This document shows, piece by piece, positions 24,365-32,723 of a stretch of DNA of 40,257 bases. The stretch's first letter is position 1, and each line of letters starts with the position of its first letter. The position numbers and the translations under genes are program-made. The notes beneath the pieces were generated by a model, which did no database searches, had not been told where the DNA came from, and worked only from the letters and a program-made list of their open reading frames with translations. Source of the DNA: Halioglobus sp. (GTDB lineage: Bacteria; Pseudomonadota; Gammaproteobacteria; Pseudomonadales; Halieaceae); contig JARFQU010000150.1 of the NCBI GenBank assembly GCA_029287595.1, forward strand, positions 1 to 40,257. The letters are read 5' to 3'.

Positions 24365-25926
24365 GCCGCTGCCCCCCGCTTGATTATTTCCCGCGCCGCA
24401 TTGCGTCCGGCCAGTCCCATTACCCCACCGCCGGGATGGGCGCCCGCGCCACACAGATACAAGCCGTCAAACGCCGCATTGTATTGCGTCGCGCCCGGAA
24501 ACGGCCGCATCATCAGTACCTGATCCATGCCCAGCTCGCCGTGATGCCAGTGACCCCCGGTCATGCCGTAATCCCGCTCCAGATCAGCCGGAGTGAGCAA
24601 TTCACTGGCTACGATTTGCTGCTCGATTCCCGGGGCGTACCTGGCGATACACTCCACCACCAGTTGGGTAAAGGTCTCCCGGTGAGCTTCCCACCCACCC
24701 TGTGGCGCATAGGGCGCGAACTGCACGATGGCAGACAGCACGTGAGCACCGGCGGGCGCCAGCCCGGCGTCGTGCACGGTGGGAATACTGATATCCAGGG
24801 CTGGCGCCGTGGAATATTCCTTATATTTGACCGCATTGAAGGCGCGTTCGATGTAGTTCATATCGGGTGCAATCACCAGACGCTGACCCAGTTGCCGCTC
24901 CTGCAGCCCGGTGAATACGGGGAGGCCGTTCAGCGCCAGGTGTAACTTGGCGGTGCCGCCGGTGCACCTGATCTGGCTGACCCGTCGCGCGGTATCCGTC
25001 TCAAGGTTGCGCAGACCAACCAGTCGCTCAAAAGTCGTTATCGGGTCGGCATTGGATACCACAATTCCCGCACTGATCTTCTCCCCATCTGCCAGCGTCA
25101 CGCCGGTCACCCGACCCGCATCAACATCAATGCTGGCGACCGCAGAACTCAGGCGAATTTCTACTCCGGCCGCCCGCGCGCTGGCAGCCATGGCCTGCCC
25201 CAGAGCGCCCATACCACCCTTCACCTGGGCATGACCGGCGTGACCAAACACTTCGCCCACCCGACGGTACAGATAACCAAATACGGTACTCGGGGTACGC
25301 GGCCCCATATGGGAACCGAGCAGGCTGTCCAGGCTCAGCAGCCCCTTGAGCTGCGCGTTGTCGAAGTTCTCCTCCATCACGTCATACATATTGATCAGGA
25401 TGATGCGCATCAAGTCGCTCATATCATCCCTACCCATCATCTTCAGCCCCAGGCCCAACTTGATCAGTGTCAGCCGGTCTGTCAGGTTCGACTCAACCAA
25501 TTTCGGGGCGCGAGCCTCGAACGCCCTGGCCAGTAACTTCGCATACCTGGTGGTTTTGGCATGAAATTTACGGAAGGCGGCACTATCCGCCGCCGTAATA
25601 TTGCCACCCTCAACATAATCACCCCGCTGGGTCAGGTGCTGCCCATCCACGTCCAGCGAGATCGAAGCCAGCTCCCGGGCCGCCCATTGCAGGCCATGAT
25701 TTTCCAAAGCGAGATCGCGGGCGACCGTCGGATGCAACTGGTTGAGCCATTGGGCGCAGGCAGATACCGAATAACCCGGGGCGAACTCCCGCGTCGCGGC
25801 ACACCCGCCGGGCTCGGTGTTGGCCTCCAGCACCAGCACCTTCTTGCCCGCCCTGGCCAGGTATGTTGCACACACCAGGCCGTTGTGACCCGCACCCACC
25901 AATGCCACATCATAGTTGTCAGTCAT
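24361..25926 (-). CDS. PYROXD2-like FAD-dependent oxidoreductase, copy B second subunit
   Basis: This 521-residue COG1233 flavoprotein is the counterpart of the gene at 9262. The N-terminal loop VGAGHNG follows MTDNYDVAL; GATREFAP-type sequence (here CAATREFAPGY) lies near 45. The C-terminal part has TGGHWHHGE, then CGAGAHPGGGVMG. The TGGHWHH block is shared only with the other second-subunit gene. The ATG at 25926 gives the standard N-terminus and an 8-nt overlap (ATGACTGA) with the preceding gene, the same overlap length as in copy A. No membrane segment is seen. Function is inferred as half of a heteromeric amine or N-methyl dehydrogenase. Confidence 0.88.
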   Translation of the reverse strand: MTDNYDVALVGAGHNGLVCATYLARAGKKVLVLEANTEPGGCAATREFAPGYSVSACAQWLNQLHPTVARDLALENHGLQWAARELASISLDVDGQHLTQRGDYVEGGNITAADSAAFRKFHAKTTRYAKLLARAFEARAPKLVESNLTDRLTLIKLGLGLKMMGRDDMSDLMRIILINMYDVMEENFDNAQLKGLLSLDSLLGSHMGPRTPSTVFGYLYRRVGEVFGHAGHAQVKGGMGALGQAMAASARAAGVEIRLSSAVASIDVDAGRVTGVTLADGEKISAGIVVSNADPITTFERLVGLRNLETDTARRVSQIRCTGGTAKLHLALNGLPVFTGLQERQLGQRLVIAPDMNYIERAFNAVKYKEYSTAPALDISIPTVHDAGLAPAGAHVLSAIVQFAPYAPQGGWEAHRETFTQLVVECIARYAPGIEQQIVASELLTPADLERDYGMTGGHWHHGELGMDQVLMMRPFPGATQYNAAFDGLYLCGAGAHPGGGVMGLAGRNAAREIIKRGAAA

Positions 25927-27535
25927 CGGCGTAGCCTCCGGGCACTGTGCTGGGTTTGCGCAAATCGTGGAGGATCTCCCGCGCCGCATTGGCCCCTGGC
26001 GCGGCCATCACGCCGCCCCCGGGATGCGTTCCGGAACCGCACATATACATGCCCTGCACCGGCCCCCGGTACTGGGCATAACCGGGAAAGGGCCTGTTGA
26101 ACAACAACTGGTCAAAGGTCAGCTCCCCCTGGAAGATATTCCCCTCGGTAAGACCGACTTCCGCCTCAATCTCCCGCGGCGTGCGGGTTTCGCAGTGCAG
26201 AATCAGATCCTTGAAATCCGGGCTATGTGCCGCTATCTGGTCGATGACCGACTTTTCAAAGCCGTCTTTATCCGCGTCCGTCCACTCGCCACCGTTGATT
26301 TTTGGCGGTGCGTACTGCACGAACACAGTCATCATATGCTTGCCCGGAGGCGCCATCGAAGGATCGGTCTGGGTCGGGATCAACATATCGACATAGGGGT
26401 CTTTGGACCAGGTGCCATCTTTCCAGTCGTCATAGGCGCGTTCGATGCGCTCCAGCGAATCAGAAAAATGCATATCGCCCAGCATTAACGGGCTGCTCTT
26501 GTCCAGGCCGTGAAACGTCGGCAGGCCGTCCAGGGCGATGTTGAGCTTGCCAGAGGAGCCGCGGATTTTAAAATTCTCCGCCTTGCTAACCACTTCCGCG
26601 GGCAAATCCTGCACATCCATCACATCCAGAAAAGTACGCTTGGGGTCCAGGTTGGAAACCACCACGTCGGCATGGTATTCGTCGCCATTTTTAAGCGCTA
26701 CACCGGTAGCTTTCCCGCCCCTGACGACAATCCGGTCGACATCCGCATCGCAGATGATCTCCCCACCGAAAGCCTGGAAGGATTTGGCCAGCGCGCCAGA
26801 CACCGCGCCCATACCACCACGGGCAACGCCCCAGGACCCCACATTGCCATCGACATCACCCATGTAGTGATGCAACAGTACATAGGCGGTACCGGGAGAG
26901 AAGACTCCCAGCGCGGTACCAATTATTCCCGAGCCGCCCAGGTGAGCCTTGATGACGTCTGTCTCAAAATACTCACACAGGTAATCGCCAACGCTCTTGG
27001 TCCAGAACTTCAGGGTATCAGCCAATCCCCGCTCACCCATTTCCATAAATGAGCCGGCAAAGTCAGCCAGGTCGCGCAGGTCGCGCAATTTCAAAGACGT
27101 GGGATCCGGCGGTCGCTTGAGCAAAAAAGGCCTGATCAGGCGCGTCTGCTTCATCACGTCTGCAGTGTAACGCTCGTAGGCATTGGCATCGCGTTTGGAG
27201 TGCCTGGACATTTCGCGATACTGGCGGTTGTGATCGTAATAGTTGCCGTAGTAATCCCCGTCGCGCTTGAAGGTTACGCCGCCGCCGTAGGGTACTACCT
27301 GTAGCCCATGTCGCGGAAGTTCCAGGTCCCGGGCAATTTCAGGCCGCAGCAGACTGCACACATAAGAGCAGTTGGTATAAGTCCAGTCCTTATATAATTC
27401 CCGACTGACTGTCGCACCACCTATGTAGGAGTTGCGCTCCAGCACCGCCACGTCCAGGCCCGCCTTGGCCAGATAGGCCGCATTGGTCAGGCCGTTATGC
27501 CCGGCACCAATAACAATTGCGTCGTATTTTTTCAC
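25919..27535 (-). CDS. PYROXD2-like FAD-dependent oxidoreductase, copy B first subunit
   Basis: This 538-residue flavoprotein has exactly the length of its paralogue at 7653. From the conserved YDAIVIGAGHNGL onward, 50 of the first 61 residues are identical by hand count. The FAD loop is GAGHNG and the C-terminal motif CGSGTHPGGG, with GNIFQGEL before it. The start is a GTG at 27535: GGAG lies 6 nt upstream, and the coding start then matches the paralogue (MKKYD versus MKNRYD). Longer in-frame starts would add a Cys-rich leader with no homology. It is first of the operon FAD-FAD-GcvT-acyl-CoA ligase-GS and is divergent from the TetR at 27740. Conserved blocks such as SPGTAYVLLHHYMGD match human PYROXD2. 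Confidence 0.9.
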   Translation of the reverse strand: MKKYDAIVIGAGHNGLTNAAYLAKAGLDVAVLERNSYIGGATVSRELYKDWTYTNCSYVCSLLRPEIARDLELPRHGLQVVPYGGGVTFKRDGDYYGNYYDHNRQYREMSRHSKRDANAYERYTADVMKQTRLIRPFLLKRPPDPTSLKLRDLRDLADFAGSFMEMGERGLADTLKFWTKSVGDYLCEYFETDVIKAHLGGSGIIGTALGVFSPGTAYVLLHHYMGDVDGNVGSWGVARGGMGAVSGALAKSFQAFGGEIICDADVDRIVVRGGKATGVALKNGDEYHADVVVSNLDPKRTFLDVMDVQDLPAEVVSKAENFKIRGSSGKLNIALDGLPTFHGLDKSSPLMLGDMHFSDSLERIERAYDDWKDGTWSKDPYVDMLIPTQTDPSMAPPGKHMMTVFVQYAPPKINGGEWTDADKDGFEKSVIDQIAAHSPDFKDLILHCETRTPREIEAEVGLTEGNIFQGELTFDQLLFNRPFPGYAQYRGPVQGMYMCGSGTHPGGGVMAAPGANAAREILHDLRKPSTVPGGYADD

Positions 27536-27625
27536 CTGTTTCTCCACTGGCAAGCCATGCGCATGACCCGGACTGCAGTCAAGGACGCAGCATGCCACGG
27601 CGTATGCACAGAGTCCAGACGCGAA

Positions 27626-27639
27626 TGAATAACCATTCA
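27626..27639. promoter_or_regulatory. Inverted repeat TGAAT-N4-ATTCA in the divergent FAD/TetR control region
   Basis: TGAAT (27626-27630) and ATTCA (27635-27639) form a perfect inverted repeat around AACC, 4 nt upstream of the candidate TetR promoter. The same arms with the same spacing recur at 37198-37211 before the TonB receptor. The 204-nt gap 27536-27739 otherwise shows no convincing promoter for the - strand FAD operon. Confidence 0.35.
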
Positions 27640-27643
27640 GTAG

Positions 27644-27672
27644 TTGCCAGCCTACAGTCCTTGGTTTATGTT
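27644..27672 (+). promoter_or_regulatory. Candidate sigma70 promoter of the tetR-ACAD-pot operon
   Basis: TTGCCA (27644-27649, 5 of 6 to consensus) and TATGTT (27667-27672, 4 of 6) are exactly 17 nt apart. The element lies 67 nt before the TetR GTG start and just downstream of the inverted repeat. Confidence 0.45.
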
Positions 27673-27739
27673 CAAAGGCAGGCTCGCAAAATCCTGTTGC
27701 ACCCAGTAAAGTGGCCAACAGTTCGAACCGGGAATACCA

Positions 27740-28387
27740 GTGACCAAAAACAGCAATAGCGACGGCAAAACGCGACGCGCGCTACCCAAGGAAGTCCGCA
27801 AGGAGCAGCTGATTCGCGCCACCATGAAGTGCATCGCCAGAAGCGGTCTGTCAGGCGTCACCATGGCCCGGGTCACAACCGAGGCGGGGCTTAGCCTGGG
27901 TATCGCCAACCTGCATTTCGAAAGTAAAGAGAAGCTGTTGCTGGCAACCCTGCAATATGTCACCGCAGAATACAATCGCGATCAAAAAAGCATCCTGGAA
28001 AGTCGCGATTACCCGAACCTGGCGGCTCAAATTGAGGCACTGTTGCAATTCGACTTCAGCGCCGCCGTTACTGAAAAGAACAAAATGGCCGTGTGGTTTG
28101 CCTTTCTCGGCGAAGCCAAATCCCGGCCCACCTACCAGCGTATTTGCTCGCGCCAGGACTCCACGTCTGAGGCGCTAATGACCGGCCTGTTCCAGGCTGT
28201 CATTGAAGAAGGTGCTTATCCCGACACCAATGCTGAACTGACCGCCGCCGGCTATATCGCACTGGTGGACGGGCTGTGGTTGAACACGCTGGTAGCGCCA
28301 CGCCGACTGCCGCGCAAAAAAGCCCGCCGTGTCGCCAGACAATACCTGGCCAGCGCATTCCCACAACACATAAGCCCGGAATTCTGA
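27740..28387 (+). CDS. TetR-family regulator, BetI-like
   Basis: This 215-residue TetR protein has its HTH around 20-65 (VTMARVTTEAGLSLGIANLHF) and a ligand domain with KMAVWFAFLGEAKSR and YQRICSRQD. BetI and relatives sense choline, betaines or related amines. The ligand-domain motif is shared with the TetR part of the fusion at 15745, so the two are paralogues. The start is a GTG at 27740 with GGGA 7 nt upstream. It is the first gene of an operon with an acyl-CoA dehydrogenase (4-nt gap) and the ABC importer, and is divergent from FAD module B, so it can control both from one intergenic region. Confidence 0.87.
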   Translation: MTKNSNSDGKTRRALPKEVRKEQLIRATMKCIARSGLSGVTMARVTTEAGLSLGIANLHFESKEKLLLATLQYVTAEYNRDQKSILESRDYPNLAAQIEALLQFDFSAAVTEKNKMAVWFAFLGEAKSRPTYQRICSRQDSTSEALMTGLFQAVIEEGAYPDTNAELTAAGYIALVDGLWLNTLVAPRRLPRKKARRVARQYLASAFPQHISPEF

Positions 28388-28391
28388 CACC

Positions 28392-29552
28392 ATGCAAATT
28401 GAGCTGAAACCTGAGTCTCTCGCCTGGCAACAGGCGGTGCGTAATTACGTGGACAACACGCTCATTCCGCGGGAGGTCGCGGCAGAAATGAACGGTGGCG
28501 AATTGCCAGCCGAGGCCATGCTGGAAATTCATGACCGGGCTTTGCAACTGGGCTTGCCGGGCATGGATGCCCCGTCTGAACACGGAGGCCTGGGCTTGGG
28601 TATGGTGGACCAGGTGGTGGCCTGGGAGGCGTTGGGCAGGGTCACCAATGCCCTGTGCTGGTGTTTTCCCGAAGCGCAATCGTGGATGTATGAAGCCTGT
28701 GGCGCCAGCGAATTCCAGCTGGAAACCTATATCAGGCCGCTGCTGGAGGGTAAGCGCCGGGAAGCCTATGCCATTACCGAGGCCGAGTCCGGCTCCCATG
28801 AAGTCATTAACAGCCGGGCCACGCGCACAGCGGATGGTTATGCCATCAACGGCGAAAAGTGGTTTGTCACCTCCGGGAACCTGGCAGACTTTTTCTTTGT
28901 ACAGGCCAAAACTGATGAGGGCGGCGATGCCCTGTTCCTGGTAGACAAGGACAGCGCCGGTATCGAGATAGTGGAGAACCCGCTGTTTTCCCACACCTTC
29001 CCATCACACCACCCGACCTACCGTTTTACGGATGTGCAGGTTCCTGACCGCAACCGCATCGGCGGTCCGGGTTCAGGTATGGATTACAGCCGCAGCTGGT
29101 TTCGGCACGAGCGCATGACGATCGCCGCCCGCATGCTGGGCGCCGCATCGCGCATGATAGAGGAAGCCACCGAATGGGCCCGCCAACGACAGATACTCGA
29201 TGAAAAACTGATCGACAAACAGGCCATACAATTCATGCTGGCCGACAGCGTCACTGAATTGTGGGCGGCCAGATTAATGGTGTATGAGGCGGCCCGCGCC
29301 CACGATGAGGGTGCGGATCTAAAATCCCTGCACGCCCGCTGCTCTATGGTAAAGCTGTACTCCACGGAAATGGCCAATCGCGTGGCGGATCGCTGCCTGC
29401 AAATCTGGGGCGGCCGCGGCTACCGCCGGGACAATGCGGTGGAACGGTTTTACCGTGAGGTGCGCGTCGATCGCATCTGGGAGGGCAGCAGTGAAATCCA
29501 GCGCATGATTATAGCCGGTGCCCTGGCCAAACGCGGCCTGGACGGTATGTGA
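28392..29552 (+). CDS. Acyl-CoA dehydrogenase
   Basis: This 386-residue FAD enzyme has the usual alpha-beta-alpha layout. ITEAESGSHEVI and KWFVTSGNLADFF mark the flavin-binding middle domain, and LQIWGGRGYRRD plus WEGSSEIQR the C-terminal domain. Glu364 in WEGS corresponds to the catalytic base of medium-chain acyl-CoA dehydrogenase. The substrate is unknown. Its position between a BetI-like regulator and a polyamine-type importer suggests an acyl-CoA from the amine pathway; betainyl-CoA-type dehydrogenases such as CaiA and BbsG-like enzymes are in the same family. The stop codon overlaps the ATG of the binding-protein gene by one base (TGATG). Confidence 0.88.
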   Translation: MQIELKPESLAWQQAVRNYVDNTLIPREVAAEMNGGELPAEAMLEIHDRALQLGLPGMDAPSEHGGLGLGMVDQVVAWEALGRVTNALCWCFPEAQSWMYEACGASEFQLETYIRPLLEGKRREAYAITEAESGSHEVINSRATRTADGYAINGEKWFVTSGNLADFFFVQAKTDEGGDALFLVDKDSAGIEIVENPLFSHTFPSHHPTYRFTDVQVPDRNRIGGPGSGMDYSRSWFRHERMTIAARMLGAASRMIEEATEWARQRQILDEKLIDKQAIQFMLADSVTELWAARLMVYEAARAHDEGADLKSLHARCSMVKLYSTEMANRVADRCLQIWGGRGYRRDNAVERFYREVRVDRIWEGSSEIQRMIIAGALAKRGLDGM

Positions 29553-30640
29553 TGAAATTCCGGCTGCTGGTCGCACTGTTAGCGCTGACTTGCAGCTCTG
29601 CGGCACTCAGTGCAAATCCCGGCGTGGTCAACATCTACAACTGGGCGGACTATATTGACCCGGCGGTCATTGAGGAGTTCGAAGCTGAGTATGGAATAAA
29701 GGTCAATTACGACATCTACGATTCCAGCGAGATGGTAGATACCAAACTCATGACCGGCGGCTCGGGCTATGACATCGTGGTGCACGCTGCTTCCTTCTCC
29801 GCCCGACTGATACCCATCGGGGTTTACGACCCGGTTGATACGTCCCGCCTGAAAAATTGGCACCACATCGACAGCGACATCGTGGAAAAAATCTCGCAAA
29901 ACTACGGTGTGGATATCACTGGCGTGCCCTACATGTGGGGCACCACCGGTTTCGCTTACAACAGGGACATGGTGCTGGCACGCATGCCGGAGGCTCCGCT
30001 GAATAGTGCCGCCCTGGTATTCGACCCGGCGATCGTATCGCGCTTCACTGACTGCGGCGTCAGCCTGCTGGATGACCCCACCTCAGTCATTCCCATGGCA
30101 ATGCTGTACCTGGGATATCCGGCGAACTCCGTAGAACCGCAGCACCTGAACGCAGTGGAAAGTTTGCTGAAGTCGATACGTCCCTACATCAAGTATTTCA
30201 GCTCTACCAAGATGCTACTGGATTTACCCAGCGAGGAAGTCTGTATAGCCATGAGCTGGTCAGGCGACTACTCGGTGGCCACGACCCGGGCAGCAGAGGC
30301 CGGCCTGGACCTGGACCTGGGCTACAGCGTTCCCCAGGAGGGCGGCACCGACTGGTACGACGTCATGTACCTGCCATCAGACGCACCTCACAGTGATAAT
30401 GCCTACATCTTCCTGGACTTCATGCTGCGACCGGACATTATCTCCAGGGCGAGCAATTACATCGGGTATGCCAATGCCAACAGCACGGCCACCGCCCTGG
30501 TAGACCCCTCGATTACCAGTGACCCGGCCATCTACCCGGATCGTGACACCATGCAGCGCCTGCACGCCTCCAAAATTCTGCCACCCAAACTGGAACGCCG
30601 TCGCTCCCGCACCTGGACCAAGATCAAGACCGGACTATGA
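29552..30640 (+). CDS. potF: Polyamine-type ABC transporter periplasmic binding protein (PotF/SpuD-like)
   Basis: This 362-residue solute-binding protein has a Sec signal peptide (MKFRLLVALLALTC..., cleavage after about Ala21 in ALSA). The mature part begins NPGVVNIYNWADYIDP, the hallmark of PotD/PotF proteins, followed by YDIYDSSEMVDTKL, YMWGTTGFAYNRD and MSWSGDYSVA, which line the polyamine pocket in the family. The Cys in the signal peptide is not in a lipobox. The ATG at 29552 is preferred over the adjacent GTG at 29549. The stop overlaps the ATPase start (ATGA). The ligand could be putrescine, spermidine or a methylated relative. Confidence 0.9.
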   Translation: MKFRLLVALLALTCSSAALSANPGVVNIYNWADYIDPAVIEEFEAEYGIKVNYDIYDSSEMVDTKLMTGGSGYDIVVHAASFSARLIPIGVYDPVDTSRLKNWHHIDSDIVEKISQNYGVDITGVPYMWGTTGFAYNRDMVLARMPEAPLNSAALVFDPAIVSRFTDCGVSLLDDPTSVIPMAMLYLGYPANSVEPQHLNAVESLLKSIRPYIKYFSSTKMLLDLPSEEVCIAMSWSGDYSVATTRAAEAGLDLDLGYSVPQEGGTDWYDVMYLPSDAPHSDNAYIFLDFMLRPDIISRASNYIGYANANSTATALVDPSITSDPAIYPDRDTMQRLHASKILPPKLERRRSRTWTKIKTGL

Positions 30641-31821
30641 CTGCACAAGACACATCCAAGGATCAGAAAGACCGCGAGCCGGCCAGTCAGAACGGCGCCT
30701 GCAATGACGCGCCCTGGCTGGACCCGGCACAGCAACCTTTTATTGAAATCCAGTCGCTGACCAAGCGCTTTGGCGACTTTACCGCGGTGGATGACATCAA
30801 CCTGAAAATCTATCGGGGCGAGCTGTTCACCATCCTGGGGGGATCGGGCTGCGGAAAATCGACGCTACTGCGTATGCTCGCCGGTTTTGAAAAGCCCACC
30901 CAGGGTCGCATCCTGATCGACGGTGTCGACATCACCGACCTGGCGCCCTACGACCGCCCGGTCAATATGATGTTCCAGTCCTACGCCGTATTCCCGCATA
31001 TGACCGTGGAGCAGAACATAGCCTACGGACTGAAGAAGGAAAAGTTGCCAGCTGCTGAAATCAAGCAACGCGTCACTGCAATGCTTGAGCTGGTGCAGCT
31101 GCCCGAGCTTGCCAAACGCAAACCCGACCAGCTCAGTGGCGGCCAGCTGCAGCGTGTCGCGCTGGCCCGCGCCCTGATCAAACGCCCCAAAGTACTGTTA
31201 CTGGATGAGCCGCTGGCAGCGCTGGATAAAAAACTACGAGAGCAAACGCAGTTCGAATTAATGAACCTGCAGGACCAACTGGGCATCACTTTCGTCGTGG
31301 TCACCCATGACCAGGAAGAGGCGATGACCCTGGCTACGCGTATCGCCGTAATGAACGCCGGCAATTTCGTCCAGATAGGCAGCCCCAGCGAAGTTTACGA
31401 GTTTCCGCTGAACCATTTCGTCGCCGATTTTTTTGGCAGCATCAATATCTTTGACGCCACAGTGCACAGTAGGGAGGGCGAACATATCACCGTGACACTG
31501 GAGGGCAGCGGCACACAAATCCGCACCCGGCACGCACAGCCACTGGCCAGTGGCAGCGCGTGCATGGTGGGCATACGACCCGAGAAGCTGTTGATCAGCA
31601 AAGAGCGTCCCACCCTGGAAGGACACACCGTCACCAGCGGCGTGGTCGAGGAGCTGGCCTACTACGGCAACCGGTCTATCTACCGGGTGCGCTCAGAAAA
31701 TGGCCGGCTTATCCAGGTCAGTGCACAAAATTACCAACGCTCCGCGGCACTCTTGCTGGAGTGGGATGACGAGGTGTTTATCAGCTGGGAATCCAGCTGC
31801 AGTGTGGTGCTCACCGAATGA
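30637..31821 (+). CDS. potG: Polyamine-type ABC transporter ATP-binding protein
   Basis: This 394-residue ATPase has Walker A GGSGCGKST (Lys74), signature LSGGQLQRVALARAL, Walker B VLLLDEPLAALD and a switch His in VVTHDQEEA. The C-terminal third (about 280-390) is a TOBE domain (GIRPEKLLIS). An N-terminal extension of about 35 polar residues precedes the ABC core, as in PotG. It overlaps both neighbours by 4 nt (ATGA). PotA is an equally possible name. Confidence 0.93.
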   Translation: MTAQDTSKDQKDREPASQNGACNDAPWLDPAQQPFIEIQSLTKRFGDFTAVDDINLKIYRGELFTILGGSGCGKSTLLRMLAGFEKPTQGRILIDGVDITDLAPYDRPVNMMFQSYAVFPHMTVEQNIAYGLKKEKLPAAEIKQRVTAMLELVQLPELAKRKPDQLSGGQLQRVALARALIKRPKVLLLDEPLAALDKKLREQTQFELMNLQDQLGITFVVVTHDQEEAMTLATRIAVMNAGNFVQIGSPSEVYEFPLNHFVADFFGSINIFDATVHSREGEHITVTLEGSGTQIRTRHAQPLASGSACMVGIRPEKLLISKERPTLEGHTVTSGVVEELAYYGNRSIYRVRSENGRLIQVSAQNYQRSAALLLEWDDEVFISWESSCSVVLTE

Positions 31822-32723
31822 CCACACTCGCCAACCCGGGCAAACGTGATCGCCTGTGGCGCAGTTGTGTTATTGCCCTGCCCTATATCTGGTTGTTGCT
31901 GTTCTTCCTGGCGCCTTTTGCTATCGTGTTAAAAATAAGTTTCGCTGACCCGGTGGTGGCACAACCCCCCTTCACCCCCTTCTTCGACTGGGCGGCGGGC
32001 TCCGGTAGCAGGATACTGGCAACCCTGGACAACTATGCCTTCCTGCTGGAAGACAACCTGTACTGGGTCAGCTATCTGAAGTCGATAAAGATCGCGCTGG
32101 TCGCTACGCTGCTGTGCCTGCTGCTGGGTTTTCCCATGGCCTACGCCATCGCCTTGGCGCCACTACCCTGGCGCAACCTGTTGCTGCTGCTGGTGATACT
32201 TCCCTTCTGGACCTCATTCCTGCTGCGTGTGTACGCCTGGATGGTCATGCTGGGCAAGCAGGGACTGATTAACAACCTGCTGCTGTCTACAGGCCTGATT
32301 GATGAACCACTACAAATGCTCTACACCGACGGTGCGGTCTACCTGGGCATTGTCTATACCTATGTGCCGTTCATGATTCTGCCGCTTTATGCAACGCTGG
32401 AAAAACTCGATCCCGATATACACGAGGCGGCGGCGGACCTGGGCGCCAAACCCCTGCGTGTTTTTTACGATGTGACCTTGCCGCTGGCCATGCCTGGCAT
32501 TATCGCCGGCTCACTACTGGTATTTATTCCGGCACTGGGCGAGTACGTCATCCCCGCCCTGCTTGGGGGACTGGACTCATTGATGATAGGACGCACGCTC
32601 TATGATGAGTTCTTTGTCAATCGCGACTGGCCCCTGGCCTCAGCAGTAGCCATCGTACTACTGCTTATCCTTATTCTGCCCATCATGCTGTTCCAGCGCT
32701 TGCAGCAAAAGGCAGATACATGA
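31818..32723 (+). CDS. potH: Polyamine-type ABC transporter permease (PotB/PotH-like)
   Basis: This 301-residue inner-membrane permease has about six hydrophobic segments, the first near 12-35 (CVIALPYIWLLLFFLAPF). The EAA loop is visible as YATLEKLDPDIHEAAADLG, followed by LRVFYDVTLPLAMPGI; it docks on the ATPase. A periplasmic loop lies between the first two segments, typical of PotB/PotH. It overlaps the genes on both sides by 4 nt. Confidence 0.93.
   Translation: MTTLANPGKRDRLWRSCVIALPYIWLLLFFLAPFAIVLKISFADPVVAQPPFTPFFDWAAGSGSRILATLDNYAFLLEDNLYWVSYLKSIKIALVATLLCLLLGFPMAYAIALAPLPWRNLLLLLVILPFWTSFLLRVYAWMVMLGKQGLINNLLLSTGLIDEPLQMLYTDGAVYLGIVYTYVPFMILPLYATLEKLDPDIHEAAADLGAKPLRVFYDVTLPLAMPGIIAGSLLVFIPALGEYVIPALLGGLDSLMIGRTLYDEFFVNRDWPLASAVAIVLLLILILPIMLFQRLQQKADT

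Noticed and set aside
27536..27718. 61-residue N-terminal extension of the copy B first FAD gene
   Set aside because: It has no FAD-protein similarity, and the GTG at 27535 has a well-placed GGAG and matches the paralogue's length exactly.
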